Shown here one piece after another: positions 1 to 7,816 of a stretch of 64,000 nucleotides of DNA; position 1 is the stretch's first letter, and every line of letters starts with the position of its first letter. Position numbers and translations under genes: made by a program. The notes below the pieces were generated by a model. That model worked only from the letters and a program-made list of their open reading frames with translations. It was not told the DNA's origin and did not search any database. This stretch comes from Alicyclobacillus hesperidum (GTDB lineage: Bacteria > Bacillota > Bacilli > Alicyclobacillales > Alicyclobacillaceae). The stretch is from contig NZ_FNOJ01000004.1 in assembly GCF_900107035.1 (NCBI RefSeq), positions 1-64,000 on the forward strand, given 5' to 3'.

Positions 1-284
<284 letters not shown>

Positions 285-338
285 CGCAAGCAAGGTCATT
301 TCATAGCAGAAGCAAAGGTACATAGCAGTAGACAACCC

Positions 339-628
339 GAAGCGCAGTTTGGTCTGAGCGAACACATCTGCAGGCGAAAGCCAAAGCCACGTGAGCGCCA
401 GAACAAACGAACACCGCACAAGGGTTGCGTGAAACATCATCTGAAGCGCAGTTTGGTTCGAGCAAGCACACCGGCAGGCGAGAGCCAAAGCCACGTGAGC
501 GCCAGGACAAACGAACACAGCGCAAGGGTTGCGTGAAACACCATCTGAAGCGAAGTTGGGTCCGAGCGAACACATCTGCAGGCCGAAGGCCGAAGCCGTG
601 TGAGCGAGGAACCAACGAAGCGGACTAG
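339..628 (+). repeat. 104-bp tandem repeat in the 23S-5S spacer (about 2.8 copies)
   Basis: Unit starts GAAGCG(C/A)AGTT lie at 339, 443 and 547, exactly 104 bp apart. Units 1 and 2 are complete and very similar. Unit 3 diverges more and ends in the 5S gene boundary near 628. Each unit contains a short GC-rich block (GCAGGCGAAAGCC-like) that could form a small hairpin, then an A-rich single-stranded-looking block (CAAACGAACAC). No ORF with coding character is seen. The repeat lengthens the transcribed spacer well beyond what is typical, but it has no recognisable function. Confidence 0.9.
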
Positions 629-745
629 TCTGGTGACCATAGCGGAGGGGAAACACCCGTACCCATCCCGAACACGGACGTGAAGACCTCCAGCGCCGAG
701 AATACTTGTCTCGAGAGGGACTGGGAAGGTAGGTCGTTGCCAGGC
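629..745 (+). rRNA. 5S ribosomal RNA
   Basis: The sequence matches the 5S pattern. It opens with CTGGTGACCATAGCGGAGGGG, has the conserved loop B/C segment CCCATCCCGAACACGG (663-678), and ends with a complementary closing strand near GTTGCCAGGC. The length of about 117 nt is normal. It is the last gene of the rRNA operon and is followed immediately by a terminator. Confidence 0.95.
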
Positions 746-752
746 AAGAGAG

Positions 753-786
753 AACAGAGTCAGGCGAAGTGGCCTGGCTCTGTTTT
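753..786 (+). terminator. Rho-independent terminator of the rRNA operon
   Basis: A 13-bp stem (AACAGAGTCAGGC pairing with GCCTGGCTCTGTT, one G-U pair) with a six-base loop runs directly into TTTT, 8 bp after the 5S 3' end. Confidence 0.93.
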
Positions 787-899
787 GCTATATAGATAGT
801 CCCTCGCCAACAGCCACCCGCCCGGCACATGTGCCGGTAAGACGACGTGTGGAAGGCAACGGTGAGTGTAGACCTAAGTTGAAGGGAGAAGTCCATCGT

Positions 900-2732
900 T
901 TGAATCCGCTTTTGGTGTTCGATTTTTCAATCGACGTCCATCCGCCAAAACGCCTTGTATTTACGAATCCCATAAGCATTCATACGGCGACCTGCGAGGG
1001 AGATGTACCTAGAATCTTGCGCGAGGTAGAAGCCGCAGCCAAGGAAGGGTACTACGCAGCAGGCTTTGTAACTTACGAGGCGGCTCCCGTGTTCGATCCC
1101 GCATACCGAGTCCGCACCCCTGTGAAGCCGACGCTTCCATTCGCATGGTTCGCTGTTTTCGATCACGCCGCAGATTCCACGGCCTTAGCGGCGCACATAG
1201 GAGCAGGCGCTTATCAAGTCGGAACGTGGAGTTTGCAGACATCGCCTGAGAGCTATAGTGAGGCCGTGTGCCGAATACGCCAGGCCATTGCTGCCGGTGA
1301 TACCTACCAGGTGAACTATACGGTTCGCCTCAAGGCTTCGTTTACCGGCGATGACTTCGCATTCTATGAGACGCTGCGATTGGCCCAACGGGCGCCATAC
1401 GCGGCTTACATACGCAGCGATGATTGGTCCATCCTGTCCATCTCACCGGAACTCTTTTTTGCTCGTGACGGCTGTCGTATTACAACACGTCCGATGAAGG
1501 GAACGATCAAGCGCGGACTTACGCTTAGCGACGACGCCGAGCTTGCAAAGCGGCTGCGCAACTCGGAGAAAGACTGCGCCGAGAATGTGATGATCGTCGA
1601 TTTACTTCGCAATGACATCGGCCGCATCGCTGTACCAGCTAGTGTGCGTGTACCAGCACTCTTTGAGGTCGAGACATATCCATCTGTGTTACAAATGACC
1701 TCGACCGTCGTCGCCGAGTTACGTGATGATGTTGATCTCGTTGGTATCTTTGAGGCCTTATTTCCATGTGGCTCCATCACAGGTGCGCCTAAAATCAGCA
1801 CCATGTCTCAAATCGCAGAGCTAGAGGCCGAGCCGCGCGGCATCTACTGCGGAAGCATTGGACTTTTGCTGCCACAGGATCGCGCTGTGTTCAATGTAGC
1901 CATTCGGACTGTGGAACTTGATCGCGCGAGGGGCATAGCCACCTACGGGACAGGGGGTGGCATCACATGGGATTCACAAGCAAGGGATGAGTACGACGAA
2001 CTCCACGCCAAGGCACAGGTGTTAAAGGATGCTGAGCAGGAGTTCGCTTTACTTGAAACCTTGCGCCTTGAGTCCGGAGAATATGCGCTATACACATACC
2101 ATCTTCGACGCTTATTCGCGTCTGCGGAATACTTTCAAATCCCGTGCGATCGCGCCAAGGTAGAGCAGGCTCTTTCCGATTGCGCGCTGCGACATCCGAC
2201 AGGTGCATGGCGAGTGCGCATGACGTTGGCGAGGTCTGGAGATGTAGAGGTTGAGATGGGCCGGAAGCCATTGGAGCCATGCGCCTGGAATCCGGCCGAC
2301 GCGTTATCCAACGTCGTGAAGCCAGTTGTGTTGGCCCACATGCCCGTCTCATCAGCCGAATGTTGGTTATATCACAAGACCACCCGCCGCGAGTGGTATG
2401 ACGCGATTCGTGCGCATTTGGGCGACCGATTCGATGCCATCATGTTCAATGAGGCTGGGGAGGTTACAGAGTTCACGATTGCAAACCTAGTCTACGAGTG
2501 GGAAGGAGGCCTTTATACGCCCCCAGTTTCATGCGGGCTATTGCCAGGTACATTGCGTGCATATTTGTTACAGGAAGGACGCGTTGTGGAACGCGTTCTG
2601 CATATCTCCGAAATCGCCATGGTCGACCGTCTTTGGTGGATCAATAGCGTACGGGGATGGGTGCCAGTCGAACTTACTGGGTCAAGTACGATTCCGCAAA
2701 TAGAGGCCAAAGCTTCACGTGCTGATGGGTGA
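900..2732 (+). CDS. pabB: Aminodeoxychorismate synthase component I fused to aminodeoxychorismate lyase (PabB-PabC)
   Basis: A two-domain, 610-residue folate-pathway enzyme. The N-terminal part (to about residue 380) is a chorismate-binding PabB domain with RPMKGTIKRG, ENVMIVDLLRNDIGRIA and GSITGAPK (about 291-298). It should aminate chorismate to 4-amino-4-deoxychorismate. The C-terminal part (about 385-610) is a PLP-dependent class IV lyase with HKTTRR carrying the likely PLP lysine (about K493) and a FNEAGEVTEFTIANL block. It should release pyruvate to give p-aminobenzoate. No glutaminase subunit (PabA) lies nearby. The TTG at 900 is preferred because AAGGGAG lies about 11 bp upstream and homologous sequence begins there. 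An in-frame ATG at 831 would add 23 unlikely residues. The 3' end overlaps the convergent glycosyltransferase gene by 59 bp. Confidence 0.93.
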   Translation: MNPLLVFDFSIDVHPPKRLVFTNPISIHTATCEGDVPRILREVEAAAKEGYYAAGFVTYEAAPVFDPAYRVRTPVKPTLPFAWFAVFDHAADSTALAAHIGAGAYQVGTWSLQTSPESYSEAVCRIRQAIAAGDTYQVNYTVRLKASFTGDDFAFYETLRLAQRAPYAAYIRSDDWSILSISPELFFARDGCRITTRPMKGTIKRGLTLSDDAELAKRLRNSEKDCAENVMIVDLLRNDIGRIAVPASVRVPALFEVETYPSVLQMTSTVVAELRDDVDLVGIFEALFPCGSITGAPKISTMSQIAELEAEPRGIYCGSIGLLLPQDRAVFNVAIRTVELDRARGIATYGTGGGITWDSQARDEYDELHAKAQVLKDAEQEFALLETLRLESGEYALYTYHLRRLFASAEYFQIPCDRAKVEQALSDCALRHPTGAWRVRMTLARSGDVEVEMGRKPLEPCAWNPADALSNVVKPVVLAHMPVSSAECWLYHKTTRREWYDAIRAHLGDRFDAIMFNEAGEVTEFTIANLVYEWEGGLYTPPVSCGLLPGTLRAYLLQEGRVVERVLHISEIAMVDRLWWINSVRGWVPVELTGSSTIPQIEAKASRADG

Positions 2733-3918
2733 TACTTTCGCGATGAAGCAAGCGATTGTACACGGTAAAGTCTCGATATTCGATCCGCCCGACTCGCATG
2801 AGCTCTCGGATGAGTGCAACATCTTCATATAGACGTCCGTCGGCAAACGAAAGGATTGGGAATCCGCCTACAACTTGTAATGTCGAGGTGCGATACACGC
2901 GCGGTCCCAGAGGCAATCGATACGTTGCGAGTTGTTGCATTGTGCGTACGGGTTCACCTTTTTGCAAGCCCGTCAACCGATAGCTTCCGCGCGCATCGAT
3001 TCGCCAATTGCGCATATTTCCGTATAGCAAGTCGATGTCATCGTCCAACGTCAATAGCTGATGGCGAATGATCTGCACGGCGTGCGGATCGAGCCAGTCG
3101 TCCGCGTCCATTTCGAGAAGAAAGTCCGCCTTGATCTGTTCCATGGCGACATTTGCAGCGCGAGCTTTGCCTACGTTGTGCGGGAGTGTGACCAGCGATA
3201 CCCTAGGTACGCGTTTCGCAAAGTCATGCAGGAGATCTTGGGAGCCGTCGGTTGATCCGTCGTCAATCAGCCAAATCTCGTGTAGGTCGTCGATTTGTGC
3301 CTCAATGGAGGCCAAACCCAAGGCGAGGTGTCGGTGCATGTTGTAGTTGACAAGCGCGATCGCGACAGTTGGACAGCTTGTATCAAGTTCGTTTGGACGC
3401 CCTGACAGTTGAGCGCGATAGGTCTGAAGAAGTTGATTGGCGCGTGGAGATCGGACAATGTTTCGGTCAAGCGTGTACGTCTCGTCCTCGGGAGCTAGCT
3501 CAGACCACGCGTAAAGCGCGGACACAGGATCGACGCGTAACAGGTGAGCCACTCGTTTCCAGTGGTTGGCAAGGATGTACCCTCGCATCGCGAGCACGCG
3601 TCTATCTAGACCATTGCCGCTAGCAATCGTCAAGACAGCGTACTCCTTATATGCAAACTCTTGTACAATTGCCGCCTCTGTAAGCTGCTCACCGGCACAT
3701 AGGAACACATACATGGCGTTGTCATGGATGGCTTTGTACAAATCTTCGCGTGACCACGTGCTCATACCTAACCTCTGAGCCGCTGGTCCTGCATCTCCCA
3801 TTTCATCTGTCCTCACGAGTGAGATGTCTTCGTACCGCCAACCATGGCGCAGTAAGGAGTGCATCGTAGAGCGCCACGCCGGGCAGGATGCGGATGTGAA
3901 AACGATGACTCGGCACAT
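2674..3918 (-). CDS. Family 2 glycosyltransferase with an unrecognised N-terminal domain
   Basis: A 414-residue protein. From about residue 184 it is a GT-A fold family 2 transferase: VAIALVNYN, the nucleotide-binding DDGSTDGS (219-226), and the metal-binding EMDADDW (269-275). The first 150-180 residues are not part of that fold and I do not recognise them. They contain a block (IHDNAMYVFLCAGEQL) that could be a second, degenerate Rossmann-like unit. No signal peptide or membrane segment is visible, so it is probably cytoplasmic. AGGGGTGA precedes the ATG at 3918. The gene is transcribed away from the small DUF2642 genes' neighbour region and toward pabB. Acceptor and donor cannot be told from sequence, but the nearby sugar-nucleotide genes suggest surface glycan assembly. 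Confidence 0.85.
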   Translation of the reverse strand: MCRVIVFTSASCPAWRSTMHSLLRHGWRYEDISLVRTDEMGDAGPAAQRLGMSTWSREDLYKAIHDNAMYVFLCAGEQLTEAAIVQEFAYKEYAVLTIASGNGLDRRVLAMRGYILANHWKRVAHLLRVDPVSALYAWSELAPEDETYTLDRNIVRSPRANQLLQTYRAQLSGRPNELDTSCPTVAIALVNYNMHRHLALGLASIEAQIDDLHEIWLIDDGSTDGSQDLLHDFAKRVPRVSLVTLPHNVGKARAANVAMEQIKADFLLEMDADDWLDPHAVQIIRHQLLTLDDDIDLLYGNMRNWRIDARGSYRLTGLQKGEPVRTMQQLATYRLPLGPRVYRTSTLQVVGGFPILSFADGRLYEDVALIRELMRVGRIEYRDFTVYNRLLHRESITHQHVKLWPLFAESYLTQ

Positions 3919-3973
3919 AAGTTCACCCCTATCGCCGATAGCGCCGGGGGCGGTGGCCGCCCGGCGCTATCTG

Positions 3974-4192
3974 TTACAAGATGCGGATAAAGTCAACGGC
4001 AGACCGTGCAACGTAGGTCGTCAGATTGTTGGTGCCATATCCATATCCGCCAGTCCCCAACTCGACCACAGCGAGAATTTCATTTCCAGCAAAGCTGACC
4101 ACTGCTTCAATCAGGTTGTTACCTATGGCAATTTCAATGGTTTGCCCCAACAGTTGATTCAGTGTATTTGCCAGTGTCGGTTGCAAGTTCAT
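3974..4192 (-). CDS. Small DUF2642-like protein
   Basis: A 72-residue protein. Its core (NTLNQLLGQTIEIAIGNNLI then a short beta-rich segment) resembles the DUF2642 fold found in small Bacillus proteins, several linked to spores. That family link is from memory and moderate. The start is set at the ATG at 4192 because AGGAGGGG sits 6 bp upstream. It lies 31 bp downstream of a longer gene with the same type of C-terminal domain, so the two probably form an operon. No catalytic motif is seen. A structural or coat-associated role is only a guess. Confidence 0.7.
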   Translation of the reverse strand: MNLQPTLANTLNQLLGQTIEIAIGNNLIEAVVSFAGNEILAVVELGTGGYGYGTNNLTTYVARSAVDFIRIL

Positions 4193-4223
4193 ACAAATCC
4201 CCTCCTCGCGTAACAAACTCCAT

Positions 4224-4625
4224 TCAGGCTTGCTGTACGGATTGGATCCGGTTGAGTGGAATCAGTACCAGACTGCCAGACGGCTCTACCAATGTGGCAT
4301 AATCTGACTGCAGCGAGGACAGTGTGCCGGTCAATGTGTCGAAGGGTGTCGTGATCGTTACTCGCTGGTCCAGCAGTTTTTGCAAGACGCCTGTTACGGT
4401 CGTCGGTCGCGACGAGGTGTTTGACAATGAGCTTGTCAGGCTGGCAAGCAAATTTTCAAGAGAGGTCAATACGCTGTTGAGCGTGTTGGTCAGCGTCGAC
4501 GTAGCAGTCGTTAGACCGCTTTGAGTCAACGTTTGTGTAACGTCGGTCAACGCTTCCTCGACCGCTTGAATCAGAACCTGCGCGCGGTCAGCGGCCGTTT
4601 GGCCAGGCAACCGAAGTTGTGCCAT
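4224..4625 (-). CDS. Protein with serine/threonine-rich helical region and C-terminal DUF2642-like domain
   Basis: A 133-residue protein. Residues about 1-80 are low-complexity and Ser/Thr/Leu-rich, with spaced leucines (TNTLNSVLTSLENLLASL) suggesting a helix or coiled coil. Residues about 83-130 form a DUF2642-like module (QKLLDQRVTITTP ... VLIPLNRIQSV). Three ATG codons are clustered. The ATG at 4625 has the best spacing (9 bp) from AAAGG. It is transcribed before the 72-residue paralogous-domain gene. No enzymatic motif, signal peptide or membrane segment is seen. Such proteins are known mostly from sporulating Bacilli, so spore-surface association is possible but unproven. Confidence 0.72.
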   Translation of the reverse strand: MAQLRLPGQTAADRAQVLIQAVEEALTDVTQTLTQSGLTTATSTLTNTLNSVLTSLENLLASLTSSLSNTSSRPTTVTGVLQKLLDQRVTITTPFDTLTGTLSSLQSDYATLVEPSGSLVLIPLNRIQSVQQA

Positions 4626-4696
4626 GTCCATCATCCTTTCTGCGGGTTTGTACCAGTTGTATGGATGTGTACATGCATATTCCACGTATAAATAAC

Positions 4697-4724
4697 TATT
4701 TATATAAAAATTGGATAATGTGAA
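4697..4724 (-). promoter_or_regulatory. Candidate promoter for the DUF2642-like gene pair
   Basis: Reading the minus strand, TTCACA (4724-4719) and TAAATA (4702-4697) are separated by 16 bp inside a markedly AT-rich block about 70 bp upstream of the ATG at 4625. The match to a vegetative promoter is fair. A sporulation sigma factor cannot be excluded from sequence alone. Confidence 0.4.
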
Positions 4725-4861
4725 TGGTTGTGTTCAACATCAAAGTCTGTGTTTCCTCGAACCAGATGTCTGCCTCACACGAAATCTACGTCTCATCATA
4801 CAAATAATGGTACGAAGGGATTTAGACGTCGATTTTGAACCACAGGGAGGGGGCATTGCGC

Positions 4862-5989
4862 ATGCGCGTCCTCATGGTTCTGGATGAGTGGAACCTTGGT
4901 GGTACGGAAACACATGTGTTATCCATTGCAAAGACACTTTTGCGCAAGCATGTGAATGTCTTGGTTGCTGCTGCAGATGGTCCGTTACTGACGCGTGTTC
5001 GAGATCTTCAAATCCCGAACGTGCGTTTACCGAAGCCTGCATGGTCCACGTTGACTGCACTAACGGATAGCTATCGGCAAGAGACGTTGGCCATCTTACG
5101 CGACGTGATGATTACGCAACAAATTGACCTCGTCCACGCACACCAACTGCCAACGGGCCTTGTGGCATTGGCTGCTGCACAAGAACACGGGGTGCCGTTT
5201 TTGTATACCGTGCATGGTACCTACGAAGATCCAGACAAACTACACATTGTTCTGCGAGGCGCTTCTGGTGTGATTGCGGTCAGCCCACCACTCGAAACAC
5301 AGCTTCGAAATTGGGGATATCAATCTGTGGTAATTCCCAACGGGGTGGATCTGAATGAATTCCATCCCGTTGACGAAGTCTCCCTGCGGACCAGACTAGG
5401 CCTTTGGAACGAGGCATTTGTCTGGTTGTATACAGGGCGTATAGCATGGGAGAAGGCGAAAATCGCGAAGACATTCGTCCTTTCCGCTACAGGGGTGCAC
5501 AAGGCATATCAGGACGCGCATGCTCTGATCGTGGGTAACGGTGCCCAGCGAGCGGAGTTAGAGCAATTTGTGGCCAAGTGGAACGGTCGGAGACGTATGC
5601 CATGGGTTCACGTGCTCGGCGGATCGGATAACATGAATTGTGTCTACAATGTTGCAAATGCTGTGGTAGGGACAGGTCGGGTCGCACTTGAGGCGATGGC
5701 TGCAGGTAAGCCGGTCGTTGCGGTGGGATCGCACGGCTTTGTTGGCCTCGTCGAGCCGAAGACGTTTGATCTGGCTTGGAATATGTATTTTGGCGATCAC
5801 GATGCCGTTCTGCCTGTTACACGCTCTGTCCTCACCCGCACCATGAGCCAAGTGACTGCGATGCGAGAAGTCTTACCTGCCCTCGGTGATACTTGCCGAC
5901 GATGGGTTGCACAGCGATTTGCCATTGAGAAGGTATGTGAACCGCTGCTCGCGTTGTATGAGCGGGTGGGAGTCGGACCCACCCGTTAA
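4862..5989 (+). CDS. Family 4 (GT-B) glycosyltransferase
   Basis: A 375-residue transferase of GT-B fold. The N-terminal Rossmann domain opens with MRVLMVLDEWNLGGTETH, the glycine-rich acceptor-side loop typical of GT4 enzymes. VIPNGVDLNEFHP (around residue 165-177) is the usual domain linker. The C-terminal donor domain has GTGRVALEAMAAGKPVVAVG. The first glutamate of the classical EX7E motif is replaced (Val/Gly), which occurs in some GT4 subfamilies. The ATG at 4862 is chosen because GGGAGGGGG lies 8 bp upstream. An upstream in-frame TTG at 4835 precedes this ribosome binding site. It is convergent with the SDR gene, with only 4 bp between them, and likely works on the same surface glycan. 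Confidence 0.88.
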   Translation: MRVLMVLDEWNLGGTETHVLSIAKTLLRKHVNVLVAAADGPLLTRVRDLQIPNVRLPKPAWSTLTALTDSYRQETLAILRDVMITQQIDLVHAHQLPTGLVALAAAQEHGVPFLYTVHGTYEDPDKLHIVLRGASGVIAVSPPLETQLRNWGYQSVVIPNGVDLNEFHPVDEVSLRTRLGLWNEAFVWLYTGRIAWEKAKIAKTFVLSATGVHKAYQDAHALIVGNGAQRAELEQFVAKWNGRRRMPWVHVLGGSDNMNCVYNVANAVVGTGRVALEAMAAGKPVVAVGSHGFVGLVEPKTFDLAWNMYFGDHDAVLPVTRSVLTRTMSQVTAMREVLPALGDTCRRWVAQRFAIEKVCEPLLALYERVGVGPTR

Positions 5990-5993
5990 GCAT

Positions 5994-6830
5994 CTACCAA
6001 TGAGCGAGATCGTCAATCATCTCGGCATAGGAAGGCACATCGGGACGAAAATCAGCGCGTGTATTTCGTAGTGTTCGATTGATTCTGGGCTCTTCCACGG
6101 CTACGATCTCGCGGCCGGCTTGATACCAAGTCTTCTGAAACATACACAACAAGTCATATTTTGAAATTGGGTGCGGCCCGGTTAAATGGACAAGCCCTGA
6201 AATCGGGCGTGTCAAGGCCCAGTTGATGGTTTTTGCGAGTTGCAGTGTGGTCACGCCGTTCCAAAATACGTTGCAAAAGCCAGATACCGTTCCTTGTTGT
6301 CGCAAGAACCAGGCAAGTAAGCCGGTTCCTTCGTTCTTTTGCTCGGGCCCAACGATGGAGGTACGGATGGTAAGGTGCGGCCCGGCCATGATCTCCCCTA
6401 ACGCTTTGGTCCGTCCGTAAACGGTGTATGCGTTTGGCAGATCGCGTTCCGCGTACATGCCCGTTGCGCCGTCAAACACGCAGTCGGTACTGATATGAAT
6501 GAGCCGACAATCGTATTCGTTGCAAATCTCGACGAGTTCGTGTGGGAACAGAGCATTGACGCGAATGGCCGTCGCGACCTCACGGTTCGCGACAGCCGGA
6601 AGTATCCCGACCGCATTGATGACGACATCTGGGCGGATGACGGCAATGAGCGTTTGGACACGTTGGGTATCTCGTACATCCAAGCGTATGATGTGGTTTG
6701 TCACAGGGTTTGCAAACTGCGGACACGTATGCAAGACCGTTCCAAAGGTGTCGTGTACAGCGTGCCTTTGGAAGTATTCATAGATCATATGCCCAGCCAT
6801 GCCGCCGACGCCAAAAATAAGAATCTTCAC
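5994..6830 (-). CDS. RmlD-like NAD(P)-dependent sugar-nucleotide reductase (SDR)
   Basis: A 278-residue extended SDR. It has the nucleotide-binding GVGGMAGH (7-14), STDCVFDG (114-121) carrying the catalytic Ser/Thr, and YGRTK (138-142) as the YxxxK pair. It resembles RmlD, which reduces a 4-keto-6-deoxyhexose nucleotide at C4. It starts inside the 4,6-dehydratase gene (4-bp overlap), so it is translationally coupled as the third gene of a set. It lacks the C-terminal cupin-like extension of CapF/FnlB (about 370 residues). This makes it closer in architecture to WbvR of the UDP-L-QuiNAc pathway than to the UDP-L-FucNAc reductases. That assignment is inference. Confidence 0.87.
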   Translation of the reverse strand: MKILIFGVGGMAGHMIYEYFQRHAVHDTFGTVLHTCPQFANPVTNHIIRLDVRDTQRVQTLIAVIRPDVVINAVGILPAVANREVATAIRVNALFPHELVEICNEYDCRLIHISTDCVFDGATGMYAERDLPNAYTVYGRTKALGEIMAGPHLTIRTSIVGPEQKNEGTGLLAWFLRQQGTVSGFCNVFWNGVTTLQLAKTINWALTRPISGLVHLTGPHPISKYDLLCMFQKTWYQAGREIVAVEEPRINRTLRNTRADFRPDVPSYAEMIDDLAHW

Positions 6831-7816
6831 GCTAAGAATCCCCCTCGCTCTAAGAGTGCGCGAATGTTATTTTCGGGTAGTAGTTGCATATTGGACTCAT
6901 AGCTCGCAAGTGCAAGCGGATCGAGGCGGCCATATCTGTCGACGAGATCGGTGTTTGGATCCATCGGCAGCACGACGAAGTAGCGATCGTCCAATCTGTA
7001 TGTGCGAGGCGCTTCTTGACGAGAGACAAGCACCTCGTGCAATTTCTCGCCTGGCCGAATGCCAATTTCTTTAATGGCAGGACTGTTTTGACCGTAATAG
7101 TCTGCGATCACGCTGGCGAGATCGAGCATGCGGCAGGATGGCATGCGCATGACAAATGTTTCTCCTCCTAACGACATCGTCGCGGCGTGGATGAGGAGGT
7201 CAATGGCGTCTTCGATGGTGAGAAAAAAACGAGTCATCGCGCGCGACGTTAGGGTGATGGGATGGCCATTTTGTAGCTGACGGATGAACAGTGGCACCAC
7301 GCTACCGTGGCTACCGAGGACGTTGCCACCGCGGATGCAGACAAACCGCGTGTGTTGGCTTTCCGCGTTGGCTTGCAGGATCAGTTTTTCGCCGAGTGCC
7401 TTCGTAATGCCATACATGTTAATAGGCTCGACAGCTTTGTCCGTTGAGACGTCAATGACCTTCTTCACGCCGCATTCGATGCTTGCTTGAATGATGTTTT
7501 GCGTGCCGAGAATGTTGGTCTTCATCGCCTCGCGCGGGTGCCGTTCGCAGACAGGGACGTGTTTGAGTGCCGCTAAGTGAAACACGTAATCCGCACCCGA
7601 ACAAACCTTGCGGACTGCATCGAGATCGCGAACATCGCCAATGAAAAACTGGAGGCGGCCCGTGTCTGCAAATGCACGTTCCATCTCCACTTGCGAAAAC
7701 TCGTTGCGAGAAAGGATGCGGATTGTTTGCGGGCGATAGCGTAATAGGGTACGGGTCAGTTGTTTTCCCCATGAACCGGTACCTCCAGTGATGACGACGG
7801 TTTGTCCTTCAAACAT
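6827..7816 (-). CDS. UDP-GlcNAc 4,6-dehydratase/5-epimerase family protein (FlaA1/CapE/WbjB-like)
   Basis: A 329-residue extended SDR of the soluble CapD-like family. It has TGGTGSWG (10-17) for NAD(P), LAALKHVP (82-89), STDKAVEP (124-131) and YGITK (135-139), the active-site Tyr/Lys. Members remove water from UDP-GlcNAc to a 4-keto-6-deoxy sugar, with inversion at C5 to an L-sugar. The catalytic residue here is Tyr, as in FlaA1/PseB, where many WbpM- and CapE-type enzymes have Met at this place. That last comparison is from memory. The start overlaps the end of the epimerase gene by 8 bp and the end overlaps the reductase start by 4 bp, indicating one operon. Confidence 0.92.
   Translation of the reverse strand: MFEGQTVVITGGTGSWGKQLTRTLLRYRPQTIRILSRNEFSQVEMERAFADTGRLQFFIGDVRDLDAVRKVCSGADYVFHLAALKHVPVCERHPREAMKTNILGTQNIIQASIECGVKKVIDVSTDKAVEPINMYGITKALGEKLILQANAESQHTRFVCIRGGNVLGSHGSVVPLFIRQLQNGHPITLTSRAMTRFFLTIEDAIDLLIHAATMSLGGETFVMRMPSCRMLDLASVIADYYGQNSPAIKEIGIRPGEKLHEVLVSRQEAPRTYRLDDRYFVVLPMDPNTDLVDRYGRLDPLALASYESNMQLLPENNIRALLERGGFLA

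Noticed and set aside
339-628. Direct repeats considered as a CRISPR array
   Set aside because: The units are contiguous 104-bp copies without unique spacers, lie in an rRNA operon spacer, and no cas genes are present.
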